Notes: a model not told the origin generated them from the letters alone. DNA of 64,000 bases from Aurantimicrobium minutum (GCF_029892845.1 NZ_JARXVT010000004.1:62001-126000), one strand, 5' to 3'; positions 24,953 to 37,211 are shown, counted from the stretch's first letter. Numbers and translations are program-made.

Positions 24953-25495
24953 ATGACTGCACGAGCTATCATGCAGGCGACTGACATGCAACGCGCATTG
25001 ACGCGGATTGCTCACGAGATCCTTGAATCTAATCGAGGCGCTCAGTCCCTCATCCTTCTTGGCATTCCCACACGCGGCGTCACGCTCGCACATCGTCTCG
25101 CCGAAATCCTCGAATCAATCGTTCCTGGTTCTTCAGTACCTGTCGGCTCCCTTGACGTCACGATGTACCGCGATGATCTGTATCAGCAGCCCACACGCTC
25201 CACCGCGCCTACAGATGTGCCTGTCAGCATCGATGACATGACCGTTGTCCTAGTCGATGATGTCCTCTACAGCGGCCGAACAGTTCGAGCTGCACTGGAT
25301 GCCCTGACAGACCTGGGCCGCCCAAAGGCTGTCCGTCTTGCTGTTTTAGCAGATCGTGGCCACCGCGAACTCCCTATCAGGGCAGATTTTGTTGGCAAAA
25401 ATCTTCCTTCCGCACACGGCGAGCGCATCAATGTGCGCTTGGTCGAACATGACGGTGAAGATGGCGTTGAAATTGACGAGGTGATGAGCGTATGA
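24953..25495 (+). CDS. pyrR: Bifunctional pyr operon regulator / uracil phosphoribosyltransferase PyrR
   Basis: PyrR binds pyr mRNA in response to UMP and also has uracil phosphoribosyltransferase activity. The 180-residue protein shows the PRPP-binding motif [21 protein letters not shown] (about residues 97-117) and [24 protein letters not shown]. Its own leader carries the RNA target, so feedback control of the whole operon is likely. The stop overlaps the pyrB start (ATGA). Confidence 0.96.
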   Translation: MTARAIMQATDMQRALTRIAHEILESNRGAQSLILLGIPTRGVTLAHRLAEILESIVPGSSVPVGSLDVTMYRDDLYQQPTRSTAPTDVPVSIDDMTVVLVDDVLYSGRTVRAALDALTDLGRPKAVRLAVLADRGHRELPIRADFVGKNLPSAHGERINVRLVEHDGEDGVEIDEVMSV

Positions 25496-26451
25496 AGCAT
25501 CTTTTAAGTACTCGTGACGTTACCCGTGAAGAGGCTATCCAGCTTCTCGATATTGCCGAAGATATGTCCGCAGTCAATGATCGTGAGGTCAAGAAGCTGC
25601 CTGCACTTCGTGGCAAGACTGTTGTGAACCTCTTCTTCGAAGACTCCACTCGCACTCGCATCTCTTTTGAAGCAGCTGAAAAGCGTCTCTCTGCAGATGT
25701 GATCAACTTTGCTGCCAAAGGATCTAGTGTTTCTAAGGGCGAAAGTCTTAAGGACACAACGCAAACTCTCGCTGCTATGGGTGTCGATGCTGTTGTCATC
25801 CGACACGGCGCATCTGGTGCACCTCAGGTGCTCGCTCAAAGCGGTTGGATTGATGTTCCTGTGATCAATGCAGGCGATGGAACACACGAGCACCCCACTC
25901 AGGCTTTTCTGGATGCTTTCACTATGCGTAAGCGCCTACATGGTGCTGGTTCACGTGGAAAGGGCCTCGACGGTGTCAAAGTCAATATTGTCGGAGACAT
26001 TCTGCACTCACGTGTCGCGCGCTCAAACGTGTGGCTCCTACAAACGCTAGGTGCTGAAGTTCAATTAGTAGCTCCACCCACTTTGCTTCCCCATGCGGTC
26101 AACACGTGGCCTGTCTCTGTGAGCTTTGACCTGGATGATGCACTTGCTCAGAGCAAACCAGATGTCGTCATGATGCTGCGCATTCAACAAGAACGCATGC
26201 ATGACGCTTTCTTCCCTAATGAGCGGGAATACTCCAACATGTGGGGTCTTACACAGGAACGCTTCTACTCACTGCCAGCTAAAACAATGGTGATGCACCC
26301 CGGCCCCATGAATCGTGGCTTAGAAATTAGCTCAGCTGCAGCAGATTCCCCACAATCAACAGTCCTGGAACAAGTAGCCAACGGTGTCTCTGTCCGCATG
26401 GCAGCGCTCTATATGGTTCTTACCGGCGAACGAGAGGTAACTCATGACTAA
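25492..26451 (+). CDS. pyrB: Aspartate carbamoyltransferase catalytic subunit
   Basis: ATCase joins carbamoyl phosphate and aspartate, the first committed pyrimidine step. The 319-residue protein has the carbamoyl-phosphate motif [19 protein letters not shown] (STRT), [40 protein letters not shown] (HPTQ) and the aspartate-loop end [10 protein letters not shown]. No regulatory pyrI is present, typical of actinobacteria. It overlaps pyrC by eight bases. Confidence 0.97.
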   Translation: MKHLLSTRDVTREEAIQLLDIAEDMSAVNDREVKKLPALRGKTVVNLFFEDSTRTRISFEAAEKRLSADVINFAAKGSSVSKGESLKDTTQTLAAMGVDAVVIRHGASGAPQVLAQSGWIDVPVINAGDGTHEHPTQAFLDAFTMRKRLHGAGSRGKGLDGVKVNIVGDILHSRVARSNVWLLQTLGAEVQLVAPPTLLPHAVNTWPVSVSFDLDDALAQSKPDVVMMLRIQQERMHDAFFPNEREYSNMWGLTQERFYSLPAKTMVMHPGPMNRGLEISSAAADSPQSTVLEQVANGVSVRMAALYMVLTGEREVTHD

Positions 26452-27781
26452 TCCAGATTTGCTCATCAAAGGAGCCACGCTTCCGGATGGTTCTCGAGCT
26501 GACATCCTCATCGAAGGAACGCAGATAACTGCGGTTGGCAAGGGATTGAGTTCTGCCTCTGCAACAACTATTGATGCAGATGGCCTTGTGGTTCTGCCAG
26601 GACTTGTCGATCTGCACACACACCTGCGGGAACCTGGATATGAACAATCAGAAACTGTTCTCACTGGTACGCAGGCAGCAGCACTCGGTGGCTTCACTTC
26701 TGTGTTCGCCATGGCAAACACCCTTCCTGTTGCGGATACCGCAGGTGTGGTTGAACAAGTGCTTCGACTTGGTGACGAAGCTGGCTACGCCACTGTTCGT
26801 CCTATTGGAGCCGTAACCAAGGGACTTGAAGGAATCCAGCTTGCAGAGCTGGGTGCGATGGCCAATTCACGCGCGGCAGTGCGTGTTTTCTCCGATGACG
26901 GCAAGTGTGTCTTTGATCCACTGATCATGCGCAGAGCTCTTGAATACGTGAAAACCTTCGGTGGCGTTATCGCCCAGCATGCTCAAGAGCCTCGACTCAC
27001 CGTTGATGCTCAGATGAACGAGGGCGAAGTTTCAGCTCGTCTCGGTCTTGCTGGCTGGCCTGCAGTTGCCGAGGAATCCATCATCGCTCGCGATGTGCTC
27101 TTGGCCGAGCACACTGGCTCTCGTCTCCACATTTGTCACCTCTCTACTGCTGGATCAGTAGATGTTATTCGCTGGGCAAAAAAGCGTGGCATCAACGTCA
27201 CGGCTGAAGTTACCCCACACCACCTTCTTCTTACTGATGACCGTGTTGAAAGCTATGACGCCCGTTTCAAGGTGAACCCTCCACTGCGACGTGCTGAAGA
27301 TGTGATGGCGCTTCGAGAAGCACTCGCAGACGGAACCATCGATATCGTCGCAACTGATCACGCACCACACCCCATCGAGTCCAAAGACTGTGAATGGGGA
27401 GCTGCTGCGTTCGGCATGGTGGGACTTGAGTCAGCTCTAGCTGTAGTTCAAACCACCATGGTTGAGACCGGTTTGATTGGATGGGCAGATGTTGCGCGAG
27501 TCCTTTCTGAAACTCCTGCTCGAATTGGTGGACTTGCAACTCACGGTCAGAAGATCCAGCCAGGTATCCAAGCTGAACTTGTCTTGGTTGATCCTGCTAC
27601 CCGCCGTAACTTCGGAGTGGAAGACCTGGCAAGCTTGTCTCACAACTCTCCCTACCTTGGGATTGAGCTTGCTGGTCAGGTTGTCGCCACAATCCACCAG
27701 GGATATCTCACAACCGATGACCGAACTCTGGTTGCTGCTGATGTTGTATCTGCACAAGCTGAGGTGGTGGCCCGTGGATAA
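26444..27781 (+). CDS. pyrC: Dihydroorotase
   Basis: Dihydroorotase closes carbamoyl aspartate to dihydroorotate. The 445-residue protein is the long type I class: metal ligands in [10 protein letters not shown], later His in IAQHAQEPR and [10 protein letters not shown], the [12 protein letters not shown] signature, and a C-terminal composite domain. It starts eight bases inside pyrB and is overlapped by the start of the next gene, so the operon is tightly coupled. Confidence 0.97.
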   Translation: MTNPDLLIKGATLPDGSRADILIEGTQITAVGKGLSSASATTIDADGLVVLPGLVDLHTHLREPGYEQSETVLTGTQAAALGGFTSVFAMANTLPVADTAGVVEQVLRLGDEAGYATVRPIGAVTKGLEGIQLAELGAMANSRAAVRVFSDDGKCVFDPLIMRRALEYVKTFGGVIAQHAQEPRLTVDAQMNEGEVSARLGLAGWPAVAEESIIARDVLLAEHTGSRLHICHLSTAGSVDVIRWAKKRGINVTAEVTPHHLLLTDDRVESYDARFKVNPPLRRAEDVMALREALADGTIDIVATDHAPHPIESKDCEWGAAAFGMVGLESALAVVQTTMVETGLIGWADVARVLSETPARIGGLATHGQKIQPGIQAELVLVDPATRRNFGVEDLASLSHNSPYLGIELAGQVVATIHQGYLTTDDRTLVAADVVSAQAEVVARG

Positions 27782-28316
27782 AGTTCTCGCCACAGTCGTG
27801 GTAATTGCGCTCATTGCACTTGCTATCTCAGGAATGGCCATTGCTTGGCGCAAGCGTGTAGCTCGAGACAGCCGATTCCAGATCGTTGCTTCTGGTGCTC
27901 CTGTTGTTTCTCACAGTTCAGCACCAGCAGAGTTCTCCGGCCTGTATGTCGCAACTACTCTGGCAACTGACCCGCTACAGCGCGTAACTCTTCCGGGTCT
28001 TTCCTTCCGTGCTGATGCACATGTTCTCGTGAGCACGGACGGACTTTCAATTGCTCCACGTGGAGAAAAGTCGACCTTTATCCCTGCCGCGCAGATAGTT
28101 CAGATTCATCGCACTCAGGTAGCTATCGACAAAGCAGTTGAAAAAGACGGACTAACCGCAATCTCCTGGACAGCTTGGGACACCCTTGCTCAGGAAGATG
28201 TTGCGTTCACGTCCTTCTTCCGCTTCTCCATCCCTGAAGTGCGTCTTGCCTGCGAGAACGCGCTCACCATTAGTTTCCCCAACGCCAAAGCCACATCGAA
28301 AGAGGTTGCCTCGTGA
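27774..28316 (+). CDS. PH-like domain membrane protein of the pyr operon
   Basis: The gene starts at GTG 27774, eight bases inside pyrC; the open frame upstream is a pyrC shadow. The 180-residue protein has an N-terminal membrane helix ([20 protein letters not shown]) followed by RKR, then a soluble domain with [40 protein letters not shown] and a C-terminal helix. The same kind of protein occupies this place between pyrC and carA in Mycobacterium (Rv1382) and many actinobacteria, where it is listed as a PH-like domain or membrane protein. Its role in pyrimidine synthesis is not known; a membrane tether or regulator is speculation. Confidence 0.87.
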   Translation: MDKVLATVVVIALIALAISGMAIAWRKRVARDSRFQIVASGAPVVSHSSAPAEFSGLYVATTLATDPLQRVTLPGLSFRADAHVLVSTDGLSIAPRGEKSTFIPAAQIVQIHRTQVAIDKAVEKDGLTAISWTAWDTLAQEDVAFTSFFRFSIPEVRLACENALTISFPNAKATSKEVAS

Positions 28317-29467
28317 GTCTCACGACCCCCAATGCCGTATTAGTTCTCGAAGACGGTTCACGTTACGAAGGTCGCGCCTATGGTGCAGAAGGAACCACCT
28401 TCGGTGAGATTGTTTTCGCTACCGGTATGTCTGGTTACCAAGAGACACTGACAGACCCTTCCTATGCAGGGCAAATTGTGTTGATGACCGCTCCACACAT
28501 AGGCAACACCGGAATGAACGATAAGGACATGGAGTCTCGTCGCATTTGGGTTGCAGGCTACGCAGTGCGTGACGCGTCACGCATCGTCTCTAACTTCCGT
28601 GCAGAACGAAGCCTCGATAACGATTTAGACCATGAAGGCATCGTTGGTATCCAGGGCATTGATACCCGTGCCGTCACGCGCCACATCCGCTCAAAGGGTT
28701 CCATGCGCGCAGGTATTTTCTCAGGCTCAGCAGCAGCAGAATCTGCAGAAGCGCAGCTGACTAAGGTGCTTGAAGCTGATCAAATGGCAGGAAAGAATCT
28801 TTCCGCTCAGGTTTCAACTCAAGAAGAATACGTCGTGCCCGCAGTGGGGGAGAAGATTGGCTCAGTTGCCATTCTCGACCTCGGTGTGAAGACCTCGACA
28901 GTCAACTACATCGCTGAACGTGGCTTTGATGCCCATGTACTCCCACAAACGGTAACGGCTGAACAAATCCTGGCTATGAAGCCCTCAGCCTTGTTCTTCT
29001 CGAATGGTCCTGGAGATCCTGCGGCAAGTGACAAGCATGTTGAGCTCCTCAGTACTGTCCTTAAAGCAGGGATACCCTTCTTTGGCATCTGCTTCGGAAA
29101 CCAACTTCTTGGTCGCGCACTCGGCTTCAAGACCTACAAGTTGCCTTTCGGACACCGAGGAATCAACCAGCCGGTGCTCGACAAAGCCACTGGTCGCGTA
29201 GAGATCACCAGTCAGAACCATGGTTTCGCAGTAGACGCACCGATTGAGGGTGTTCTCGAGTCGCCTTCAGGTTTTGGCCGTGTAGAAGTCAGCCACTACA
29301 GCCTCAATGATCAGGTTGTGGAGGGTTTACGCTGCCTCGACATCAATGCTTTCTCTGTCCAGTACCACCCAGAAGCTGCATCGGGGCCTCACGATAGCAA
29401 CTATCTCTTCGACCGATTCCGCGACATGGTCCTCGCATCCGCTACTACCTCTGGAGCATCGAACTAA
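28313..29467 (+). CDS. carA: Carbamoyl-phosphate synthase small subunit
   Basis: CarA hydrolyses glutamine and passes ammonia to CarB. It starts with GTG 28313 in a GTGA overlap with the upstream gene. The 384-residue protein has the N-terminal CPSase domain ([38 protein letters not shown]) and a class I glutaminase with [15 protein letters not shown] (nucleophile Cys), [10 protein letters not shown] and [13 protein letters not shown] (His, Glu). carB begins in a TAATG overlap. Confidence 0.98.
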   Translation: MSLTTPNAVLVLEDGSRYEGRAYGAEGTTFGEIVFATGMSGYQETLTDPSYAGQIVLMTAPHIGNTGMNDKDMESRRIWVAGYAVRDASRIVSNFRAERSLDNDLDHEGIVGIQGIDTRAVTRHIRSKGSMRAGIFSGSAAAESAEAQLTKVLEADQMAGKNLSAQVSTQEEYVVPAVGEKIGSVAILDLGVKTSTVNYIAERGFDAHVLPQTVTAEQILAMKPSALFFSNGPGDPAASDKHVELLSTVLKAGIPFFGICFGNQLLGRALGFKTYKLPFGHRGINQPVLDKATGRVEITSQNHGFAVDAPIEGVLESPSGFGRVEVSHYSLNDQVVEGLRCLDINAFSVQYHPEAASGPHDSNYLFDRFRDMVLASATTSGASN

Positions 29468-32400
29468 TGCCACGTCGTCCAGACATCAAATCAGTCCTCG
29501 TCATTGGATCCGGTCCGATCGTTATCGGCCAGGCCTGTGAATTTGACTACTCAGGAACTCAGGCCTGCCGCGTTCTTCGCGAAGAAGGCATCCGTGTGAT
29601 CTTGGTTAACTCCAACCCGGCCACCATCATGACCGATCCTGACTTCGCAGATGCAACCTATGTGGAGCCCATCACTCCTGAGGTCATCGAAGCCATCATC
29701 ATCAAGGAAAAGCCTGACGCTATTCTGCCCACCCTTGGTGGACAGACGGCGCTCAACGCTGCCATCTCCCTCCATGAGAATGGTGCTCTTGAGCGTCACG
29801 GCGTTGAGCTCATTGGTGCCAAGGTTGAAGCAATTCGCAAGGGCGAAGATCGTCAGATCTTCAAAGATCTCGTGCTTGCTTCTGGCGCTGATGTTGCTAA
29901 GTCATTCATTGCTCACACACTCGAAGAGTGCATTGAAGCAGCAAAAGAACTTGGCTACCCACTCGTTGTTCGCCCCTCATTCACTATGGGCGGTCTTGGC
30001 TCCGGTTTTGCTTACAACGAAGAAGATCTCATCCGCATTGCTGGTGACGGTATTCACTCCAGCCCAACCAGTGAAGTGCTCCTTGAAGAGAGCATCCTGG
30101 GTTGGAAGGAATATGAGCTCGAGCTCATGCGAGACACGGCCGACAACACTGTTGTCGTCTGCTCCATTGAGAACGTAGATCCCGTAGGCGTTCACACCGG
30201 TGACTCCATCACCGTGGCACCCGCATTGACGCTGACTGACCGCGAATACCAGAACCTCCGTGACATTGGTATCGAAATCATTCGCCTTGTTGGTGTCGAT
30301 ACTGGTGGTTGCAACATTCAGTTCGCCATCGATCCTAAGGATGGCCGTGTCATCGTGATCGAGATGAACCCACGTGTTTCTCGCTCCTCTGCGCTTGCTT
30401 CCAAGGCAACAGGATTCCCGATTGCCAAGATTGCAGCCAAACTAGCCATCGGTTACCGCTTAGATGAAATTCCTAACGACATCACCAAGGTGACTCCTGC
30501 GTCCTTCGAGCCGACACTTGACTATGTCGTGGTGAAGGTTCCTCGATTCGCATTTGAAAAGTTCCCCGCTGCTGATGCAACTCTGACGACCACCATGAAG
30601 TCGGTCGGTGAGGCCATGGCTATTGGTCGCAACTATGCAACAGCTCTCCAGAAGGCGCTGCGTTCACTAGAAAAGCGTGGCAGCTCCTTCCACTGGGGTG
30701 AGGAATCACGTTCAGTCGCAGAACTGCTCACCATCTCTCAGGTTCCTACTGACGGTCGAATCGTGACCGTCCAGCAGGCACTGCGCAAGGGTGCATCTCT
30801 TGAGCAGGTCTTCGAGGCAACCAAGATTGATCCCTGGTTCATCGACCAAATCGTTCTCATCAATGAGGTGGCTTCAGAAGTTCAGGCTGCACCGGCTCTG
30901 GATGCGTCTGTCATTCGTTATGCGAAGGACTTTGGATTCTCTGATGCTCAAATTGCTGAACTTCGTGGACTGACTGAGCAGGAAGTGCGAGACCAGCGTC
31001 ATGCGCTCGACATCCGTCCCGTGTTCAAGACTGTTGATACCTGTGCTGGTGAATTCCCAGCTTTGACCCCGTATCACTACTCGAGTTATGACCTGGAAAC
31101 TGAAGTCATGCCGAGTGAGCGCAAAAAGGTTGTCATTCTGGGCTCTGGTCCAAACCGTATCGGTCAGGGCGTGGAGTTTGACTACTCCTGTGTTCATGCA
31201 TCCTTCGCACTTTCAGATGCTGGTTATGAAACCATCATGATCAACTGCAACCCTGAAACAGTCTCAACGGACTATGACACCAGTGACCGTCTCTACTTCG
31301 AGCCCCTCACATTGGAAGACGTTCTTGAGGTCATTCACGCTGAAAGCAAGTCGGGTGAACTTGTAGGCGTCGTAGTTCAGCTCGGTGGACAGACAGCACT
31401 GGGTCTCGCAAAGGGCCTCAAGGCAGCCGGAGTAACTATTTTGGGTACAACACCCGAAGCAATCGACCTCGCAGAAGAACGTGGTGAATTCAGCCGTATC
31501 CTCGACGCAGCTAACCTGCTCGCTCCACGCAACGGCACTGCCACCGATGTTGAAGGTGCTGTGAAGGTCGCTGAAGAGATTGGTTACCCTGTCCTTGTCC
31601 GTCCGTCTTATGTTCTGGGCGGTCGCGGTATGGAAATTGTCTTCGACACAGCAACGCTGCGCGACTACTTTGTTCGTATCGATGGCCAGGCCATCGTTGG
31701 GCCAGATTCTCCACTTCTTGTGGATCGTTTCCTCGATGACGCGATTGAAATCGACGTAGATGCCCTCTTTGACGGAGAGCAACTCTATGTCGGTGGCGTG
31801 ATGGAACACATCGAAGAGGCGGGTGTTCACTCCGGTGACTCGGCTTGTACTCTTCCCCCCATTTCTTTGGGCAAGAAGGATGTCGACCGGGTTCGCGAAG
31901 CAACTCTCGCTATTGCGCAGGGAATTGGTGTGAGAGGTCTTCTCAATGTCCAGTTCGCTATCGGTGCTGGCGTTCTCTACGTTCTTGAAGCGAACCCTCG
32001 TGCATCTCGTACTGTGCCTTTCGTTTCCAAGGCGTTGGGCATTCCTCTGGCCAAGGCAGCTAGCCGAATCATGGTGGGGGAGAGCATTCGAGATCTCATC
32101 TCTGAAGGTCTCCTTCCTATCCAGGACGGCTCTGTTGTCCCCATGGATGCACCCATCGCAGTGAAGGAAGCTGTTCTTCCCTTCAAGCGTTTCCGCACTC
32201 CTGCAGGTAAGGTTGTGGACTCGCTGCTCGGCCCTGAGATGCGTTCCACCGGAGAAGTTATGGGTATGGACGTGAACTTCCCCATAGCTTTCGCTAAGGC
32301 ACAAGCCGGTGCGTATGGCGGATTGCCTTCCTCAGGAACCGTGTTCATCTCTGTTGCAGACCGCGACAAGCGCAACATTATTCTGCCTGCCTTGCGCTTC

Positions 32401-32757
32401 TCTCAGCTGGGCTTCAAGATTGTGGCTACTGAGGGCACAGCAGAGATTCTTCAGCGCAACGGTATCCCAGCAACCATCATCGGTAAGGTCAGCGCCAAGT
32501 TAGGCGATGACACCATCGTTGAGCTCATCAACCGCAACGAAGTAGACATTGTGATCAACACTCCCAGTGGATCAGCTGCTCGTGCAGATGGTTACGAAAT
32601 CCGCGCATCAGCTATTGCCGCAGACAAGCCTTTGTTCACCAATATGGCTCAGGTCAGTGCAGCTGTTGCTTCTATCGACACAATCCGCGAAGGTTTTGAT
32701 GTGTGCAGTTTGCAGGAATACGCCATCAAGCGTCGTGAGGCTCTGGCTCGAGCATGA
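29467..32757 (+). CDS. carB: Carbamoyl-phosphate synthase large subunit
   Basis: CarB makes carbamoyl phosphate from bicarbonate, ammonia and two ATP, feeding both pyrimidine and arginine synthesis. The 1096-residue protein has two homologous ATP-grasp halves ([22 protein letters not shown] and [21 protein letters not shown] mark their starts near residues 10 and 555) and a C-terminal MGS-like allosteric domain ([24 protein letters not shown]). Long open frames on its minus strand are shadows. pyrF follows by ATGA overlap. Confidence 0.98.
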   Translation: MPRRPDIKSVLVIGSGPIVIGQACEFDYSGTQACRVLREEGIRVILVNSNPATIMTDPDFADATYVEPITPEVIEAIIIKEKPDAILPTLGGQTALNAAISLHENGALERHGVELIGAKVEAIRKGEDRQIFKDLVLASGADVAKSFIAHTLEECIEAAKELGYPLVVRPSFTMGGLGSGFAYNEEDLIRIAGDGIHSSPTSEVLLEESILGWKEYELELMRDTADNTVVVCSIENVDPVGVHTGDSITVAPALTLTDREYQNLRDIGIEIIRLVGVDTGGCNIQFAIDPKDGRVIVIEMNPRVSRSSALASKATGFPIAKIAAKLAIGYRLDEIPNDITKVTPASFEPTLDYVVVKVPRFAFEKFPAADATLTTTMKSVGEAMAIGRNYATALQKALRSLEKRGSSFHWGEESRSVAELLTISQVPTDGRIVTVQQALRKGASLEQVFEATKIDPWFIDQIVLINEVASEVQAAPALDASVIRYAKDFGFSDAQIAELRGLTEQEVRDQRHALDIRPVFKTVDTCAGEFPALTPYHYSSYDLETEVMPSERKKVVILGSGPNRIGQGVEFDYSCVHASFALSDAGYETIMINCNPETVSTDYDTSDRLYFEPLTLEDVLEVIHAESKSGELVGVVVQLGGQTALGLAKGLKAAGVTILGTTPEAIDLAEERGEFSRILDAANLLAPRNGTATDVEGAVKVAEEIGYPVLVRPSYVLGGRGMEIVFDTATLRDYFVRIDGQAIVGPDSPLLVDRFLDDAIEIDVDALFDGEQLYVGGVMEHIEEAGVHSGDSACTLPPISLGKKDVDRVREATLAIAQGIGVRGLLNVQFAIGAGVLYVLEANPRASRTVPFVSKALGIPLAKAASRIMVGESIRDLISEGLLPIQDGSVVPMDAPIAVKEAVLPFKRFRTPAGKVVDSLLGPEMRSTGEVMGMDVNFPIAFAKAQAGAYGGLPSSGTVFISVADRDKRNIILPALRFSQLGFKIVATEGTAEILQRNGIPATIIGKVSAKLGDDTIVELINRNEVDIVINTPSGSAARADGYEIRASAIAADKPLFTNMAQVSAAVASIDTIREGFDVCSLQEYAIKRREALARA

Positions 32758-33605
32758 GTGAACTAGGTTTCGGAGACCGACTCCAGACTGCCTTTGGGCA
32801 GTTTGGTCACCTCTGTGTCGGTATTGATCCCCATCCCTTTCTCTTGAATGAGTGGGAATTCGATGACACCTCCGTCAGCCTTCGTGAGTTTTCCCTCCGC
32901 GTAATCGATGCCTGCGTTGGCCAGGTAGGGATTATCAAGCCACAGGTTGCTTTCTATGAACGCCATGGTGCCAAGGGGATGGACGCTCTCGAATACGTCA
33001 TTCGCCGTGCTCGTGATGCTGGATTGATTGTCATTTCCGACTGCAAACGTGGAGATATCGGCAGCACCATGGAGGCCTATGCTCAGGCTTGGCTCACTCC
33101 CGGTTGGAATCTCGAATCAGATGCCATCACAGTGAGTCCTTACCTGGGCTCTGGAGCCCTCTCTCAAACTGTTGACTATGCCTTGTCTCACAACAAGGGT
33201 GTCTTTATTCTCGCTGCGACCAGTAATCCTGAAGCAGCGGTACTTCAGACAGCTCAAGTGACTCAAGGTATTCATCAAGGGAAGACCGTTGCCTCAGCAA
33301 TGCTGAGCGATGTTGCACGATGGGCAACTGAAGCTACACCAGCCAACTCGGTGGGAGCTGTATTGGGTGCGACACTAGACCTTCCTGCTTTGGGTATTCA
33401 ACCTGATGACTATCCCGCGCTTCCTGTACTTGCCCCAGGTTTTGGTTTCCAAGGTGCTCGCGTTGAGGATGCTCGTCGTTTGTTTGGAAACCTGTCGACC
33501 AATCTGATCGTGTCTGAAACCAGGAGTGTCCTCTCTGCAGGCCGTGAAGGTGTTGTGGAAGCAGTCACTCGTCGTGCTGGAGAGGTTGCTTCCGCTCTTG
33601 CCTAA
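32754..33605 (+). CDS. pyrF: Orotidine 5'-phosphate decarboxylase, type 2
   Basis: PyrF decarboxylates OMP to UMP, the end of the pathway. The 283-residue length and the catalytic motif [18 protein letters not shown] (Asp-Lys pair plus second Asp) are of the longer PyrF-2 subfamily of actinobacteria. Other visible parts are [25 protein letters not shown], and [18 protein letters not shown]. Missing pyr genes (pyrD, pyrE) are not in this window. The next gene starts five bases after the stop. Confidence 0.96.
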   Translation: MSELGFGDRLQTAFGQFGHLCVGIDPHPFLLNEWEFDDTSVSLREFSLRVIDACVGQVGIIKPQVAFYERHGAKGMDALEYVIRRARDAGLIVISDCKRGDIGSTMEAYAQAWLTPGWNLESDAITVSPYLGSGALSQTVDYALSHNKGVFILAATSNPEAAVLQTAQVTQGIHQGKTVASAMLSDVARWATEATPANSVGAVLGATLDLPALGIQPDDYPALPVLAPGFGFQGARVEDARRLFGNLSTNLIVSETRSVLSAGREGVVEAVTRRAGEVASALA

Positions 33606-33609
33606 CATC

Positions 33610-34497
33610 ATGCCCGAGGTCGACCGCCGCGCAGCTGCGCAGGCGGGAGTCGTCGCGCGTCGCAAACGCGCTGCCATCAAAGCAGATGTTTTTGAAGGCC
33701 GCCGTTCTGCTCTTGATGTGTTCGTTGTGGCATCAATAGATCCCTCTTCCTCCGAAGCTACTCTGAGAGTGACTGACTTCCTGAAGTCCCTGCGCGGTGT
33801 GGGAGCGAACAAGATTCCACGCATTCTGGAGGATCTTGACATTTCTCCTCGAAAGCGTCTGGGGGGTTTGGGCAAACACCAACGTGTGGGATTGCGTAAA
33901 TGGATTGTGGCTTATCAGTCAAAGCGCAGTGAATCTTGGTCGCCCAAGGCTGTCGTGCTCGTTGGACCTTCAGGGGTCGGCAAAGGAACTGTTGTTAACC
34001 ACATAGTTCGCAACCACCCTCAGGTACACCTATCTATTTCTGCTACGACTCGCGATCCACGACCTGGTGAAGTCGATGGGGTCAATTATTACTTCATAGA
34101 TCACGGTGAATTTGACGCCATGATTTATTCGGAAGCACTCCTTGAGTGGGCTGAAGTTCATGGACAGAACAAATATGGAACACCACGTGGTCCAATCGAA
34201 AGTGCCCTTTCTCAGGGGCGAAGTGTCCTGTTCGAGATTGATTTACAGGGTGCACGTCAAATTCGCGAAACAATGCCTGAGGCCAGACTTGTTTTCCTTC
34301 TTCCTCCAGATTGGGACGAACTAGTTCGTCGTTTACGTGAGCGTGGAACAGAGTCAGAAGAAGAGATCAAACGCCGGCTTGAAACTGCATTTGGTGAATT
34401 GGCTGCCAAAGATGAATTCGACGTTCGGGTAATTAACCGAGACGTCACCGAAGCTGCCCAACAGGTCGTAGACTTAATGGGACTTATCAAGGAGTAA
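33610..34497 (+). CDS. gmk: Fusion of actinobacterial integration host factor (mIHF) and guanylate kinase
   Basis: From ATG 33610 the protein has 295 residues in one frame. Residues 1 to about 104 look like mIHF, the nucleoid-associated DNA-binding protein: an Ala/Arg helix ([19 protein letters not shown]), then [32 protein letters not shown] (helix-two-turn-helix type). Residues 113-295 are guanylate kinase with P-loop GPSGVGKGT (119-127), [19 protein letters not shown] and [15 protein letters not shown]. Elsewhere, as in Mycobacterium, the two are neighbouring separate genes. Guanylate kinase phosphorylates GMP/dGMP. Both halves look intact, so the fusion is probably functional. Confidence 0.93.
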   Translation: MPEVDRRAAAQAGVVARRKRAAIKADVFEGRRSALDVFVVASIDPSSSEATLRVTDFLKSLRGVGANKIPRILEDLDISPRKRLGGLGKHQRVGLRKWIVAYQSKRSESWSPKAVVLVGPSGVGKGTVVNHIVRNHPQVHLSISATTRDPRPGEVDGVNYYFIDHGEFDAMIYSEALLEWAEVHGQNKYGTPRGPIESALSQGRSVLFEIDLQGARQIRETMPEARLVFLLPPDWDELVRRLRERGTESEEEIKRRLETAFGELAAKDEFDVRVINRDVTEAAQQVVDLMGLIKE

Positions 34498-34499
34498 TA

Positions 34500-34757
34500 A
34501 TGGCTACAAAGCTTGAAGGCATCATCAACCCACCTATCGACGACCTGCTCTCGAAGGTTGAATCTAAGTACGCATTGGTTATCTTTGCATCCAAGCGTGC
34601 TCGCCAGATCAACGACTACTACTCCGACCTTCACGAAGGAAGCCTCTTCGACAACGTTGGACCCCTCGTTGACTCCAACATCGACGACAAGCCTCTCTCC
34701 GTTGCTATGCACGAAATCAACGAAGACAAGCTAATCGCTCGTCCACTGTCGGCCTAA
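34500..34757 (+). CDS. rpoZ: DNA-directed RNA polymerase subunit omega
   Basis: Omega helps fold and assemble the beta' subunit. The 85-residue protein has [31 protein letters not shown] (typical opening, conserved SKYALVIxxxKRARQI) and the [16 protein letters not shown] tail. It lies two bases after gmk and 20 bases before coaBC, the standard actinobacterial order. Confidence 0.96.
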   Translation: MATKLEGIINPPIDDLLSKVESKYALVIFASKRARQINDYYSDLHEGSLFDNVGPLVDSNIDDKPLSVAMHEINEDKLIARPLSA

Positions 34758-34777
34758 TATCCGAATCGACACCTGAA

Positions 34778-35998
34778 GTGTCGCGCACACCATTACGCAT
34801 TGTCGTCGGGATAACCGGCGGCATTGCTGCGTATAAGGCAGTATCTGTCGTGCGTGAATTCGTCAAAGACGGACACCACGTCGATGTCATTGCCACAGAA
34901 GCGGCTCTGCAATTTGTTGGGCGCCCAACCCTTGAAGCCATCAGTCGCAACCCTGTTCACGTCGGTCTCTATGACGATGTTGCCCAGGTGCGTCACGTTG
35001 CACTGGGTCAACAGGCTGATGTCATTGTTATTGCACCGGCAACAGCAAATACTCTTGCTCAAATTTCTTCTGGCCTAGCTCCTGACTTATTAGGGAATAC
35101 TGTCCTTGCTCGTCGGGGCCCTCTAGTCGTTGCACCTGCAATGCACACAGAGATGTGGGATAACCCAGCAACTCAGTCAAATATCGCAACACTCATCTCG
35201 CGTGGTGTCATTGTTGTTGGCCCAGGTGTTGGTCAACTCACCGGCTCAGACTCAGGTGTTGGTCGTATGAGTGAACCCGAGGACATTGTCGAGGCAACTT
35301 ATGCTTCAGTATCTTCTGACGTCTATCGAGACTTGGTCGGAAAAAGAATACTCATTACTGGTGGAGGTACCCGAGAGCCACTGGATCCTGTTCGATTTAT
35401 CGGTAATCGCTCTTCAGGGAAGCAAGCAGTGGCTCTTGCACAACGAGCTCTTGCACGTGGTGCTGAGGTCACCTTGGTCGCATCACATCTAGAGGTTGAA
35501 CCTCCAACAGGAGTACAAGTTCTATCTGTCTCTACCGCCGCGCAGATGCAGGAAGCAGTTCTTTCGTCAGCGCACGATTTCGACATTGTCATTATGGCTG
35601 CTGCTGTCTCTGACTATAGGGTAGACGCTGTTTCCAGCACCAAGATTAAGAAGTCAGAAAGTGAAGGAAGGCTTCACATTTCTCTCGTTGAAAACACTGA
35701 CATTCTCCGAGAACTCGTTCAGACCAAGTCATCAGGACAGATCATTGTCGGTTTCGCGGCTGAAACTGCTTCTGGAAGTGAGCTTCTTGAGCTTGCTCAA
35801 GAGAAGCTCAAGCGAAAGGGCTGTGACTACCTCGTGGTCAACCAAGTCGGTTGGGATCAGGGTTTCGCAACAGAAAGTAATGCCGTCACAGTCATTGCGT
35901 CTGGTGGCGATATTCTGAATACAGCAAACGGGACGAAACTGTCTGTAGCGGACACTATTCTCGATTGCATCACATCATCGCCATTCCAGAACGCGTAA
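34778..35998 (+). CDS. coaBC: Bifunctional phosphopantothenoylcysteine decarboxylase / phosphopantothenate-cysteine ligase
   Basis: CoaBC catalyses two successive steps of coenzyme A synthesis. The GTG start at 34778 gives [21 protein letters not shown]. The N-terminal flavoprotein half (CoaC, about 1-190) has [24 protein letters not shown] (His) and PAMHTEMW, the actinobacterial version of the PAMN motif. The flap reads [12 protein letters not shown], so the E. coli active-site Cys of LACGD is not seen, as appears usual in this phylum. The C-terminal half (CoaB) starts at [33 protein letters not shown] and has [13 protein letters not shown] and VGFAAET. Confidence 0.95.
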   Translation: MSRTPLRIVVGITGGIAAYKAVSVVREFVKDGHHVDVIATEAALQFVGRPTLEAISRNPVHVGLYDDVAQVRHVALGQQADVIVIAPATANTLAQISSGLAPDLLGNTVLARRGPLVVAPAMHTEMWDNPATQSNIATLISRGVIVVGPGVGQLTGSDSGVGRMSEPEDIVEATYASVSSDVYRDLVGKRILITGGGTREPLDPVRFIGNRSSGKQAVALAQRALARGAEVTLVASHLEVEPPTGVQVLSVSTAAQMQEAVLSSAHDFDIVIMAAAVSDYRVDAVSSTKIKKSESEGRLHISLVENTDILRELVQTKSSGQIIVGFAAETASGSELLELAQEKLKRKGCDYLVVNQVGWDQGFATESNAVTVIASGGDILNTANGTKLSVADTILDCITSSPFQNA

Positions 35999-36044
35999 CT
36001 CGCGTGGCACACTCCAACGTCTATGTACGAGAGGACTAATCGCC

Positions 36045-37208
36045 ATGAGCGCTTTACGACTATTCACTTCTGAATCGGTTACCGAAGGTCACCCCGACAA
36101 AATTTGTGATCAGATTTCTGACAGCATCCTGGATAACCTTCTTGAACAAGATAAAGGCAGCCGAGTTGCTGTCGAAACGCTTGTTACAACCGGTCTTGTT
36201 CATGTTGCGGGTGAAGTCACCACAAAGGGATATGCAGAAATCCCTGACATCGTTCGAAATGTCGTCAAGGACATCGGCTACACCTCTTCAGATATTGGTT
36301 TCGATGGAGACAGCTGCGGAGTTTCTGTCTCCATTGGACAGCAATCGCCTGACATCGCCAACCTTGTTTTCGGTCAAGAAGAGCAGGGGGCAGGCGACCA
36401 GGGCATCATGTTTGGTTATGCAACTACTGAGACTGCTCAGTTGATGCCCTTGCCGATTTACCTCTCACACCGCATCGCTGAACGTTTAACTCAGGCTCGT
36501 AAAAGCGGTCAGCTCTCGTATCTTCGCCCAGACGGTAAAACTCAGGTCACCGTAGGTTATGACGGAATTGTTCCTCGTTCGATTGAAACCGTTGTCGTAT
36601 CTACTCAGCACGCTCCGCAAGCTGATGCCTCACTTGAAACATTGCGTGCCGATGTCATTGAACACATCATTCGTCCCGTGTTGGCTGACACTGGTTTCGA
36701 CTCTTCCGAAACGAACTTCATGGTCAACCCCATGGGCAAGTTTGAAATTGGTGGACCAAAGGGCGATGCTGGCCTGACTGGTCGCAAGATTATTGTTGAC
36801 ACCTATGGAGGGGCTAGCCGTCATGGCGGTGGAGCATTCTCCGGTAAAGATCCTTCGAAAGTTGACCGTTCTGCTGCATACGCAATGCGTCATGTGGCTA
36901 AGAACGCTGTTGCTGCCGGTTTCGCTGAAAAGCTAGAAGTTCAGATTGCCTATGCAATTGGTGTTGCACAACCTGTTGGTCTCTACGTGGAGACCTTTGG
37001 CACCGGCAAGGTTGATGACGAAATCATCATCAACGCAATTCGTGAGACCTTTGACCTCAGTCCTGCTGGAATTATTCGTGAGCTTGATTTGCTTCGTCCG
37101 ATTTACCGTCAGACTGCTGCATATGGTCACTTTGGCCGTGAACTTCCTGATTTCACCTGGGAAAAGCTCGACAAAGTAGATGACCTTCGCCGTTTGGCTG
37201 GTTTGTAA
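36045..37208 (+). CDS. metK: S-adenosylmethionine synthase
   Basis: MetK makes SAM from methionine and ATP. The 387-residue protein has [22 protein letters not shown] at the N terminus, [16 protein letters not shown], the [12 protein letters not shown] signature and the P-loop-like [26 protein letters not shown] precedes the ATG. No SAM riboswitch is evident in the 46-base gap from coaBC. Confidence 0.98.
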   Translation: MSALRLFTSESVTEGHPDKICDQISDSILDNLLEQDKGSRVAVETLVTTGLVHVAGEVTTKGYAEIPDIVRNVVKDIGYTSSDIGFDGDSCGVSVSIGQQSPDIANLVFGQEEQGAGDQGIMFGYATTETAQLMPLPIYLSHRIAERLTQARKSGQLSYLRPDGKTQVTVGYDGIVPRSIETVVVSTQHAPQADASLETLRADVIEHIIRPVLADTGFDSSETNFMVNPMGKFEIGGPKGDAGLTGRKIIVDTYGGASRHGGGAFSGKDPSKVDRSAAYAMRHVAKNAVAAGFAEKLEVQIAYAIGVAQPVGLYVETFGTGKVDDEIIINAIRETFDLSPAGIIRELDLLRPIYRQTAAYGHFGRELPDFTWEKLDKVDDLRRLAGL

Positions 37209-37211
37209 TAC

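Noticed and set aside
27477-27773. Extended N terminus for the PH-like membrane protein
   Set aside because: This stretch is the out-of-frame reading of pyrC and would put about 100 unnatural residues before the membrane helix.
31264-32304. Minus-strand open frame of 346 codons across carB
   Set aside because: Antisense to the conserved second half of CarB, with unnatural composition and no motifs; a shadow.
36001-36044. SAM riboswitch before metK
   Set aside because: The gap is only 46 bases with no SAM aptamer features; it contains just a ribosome site.
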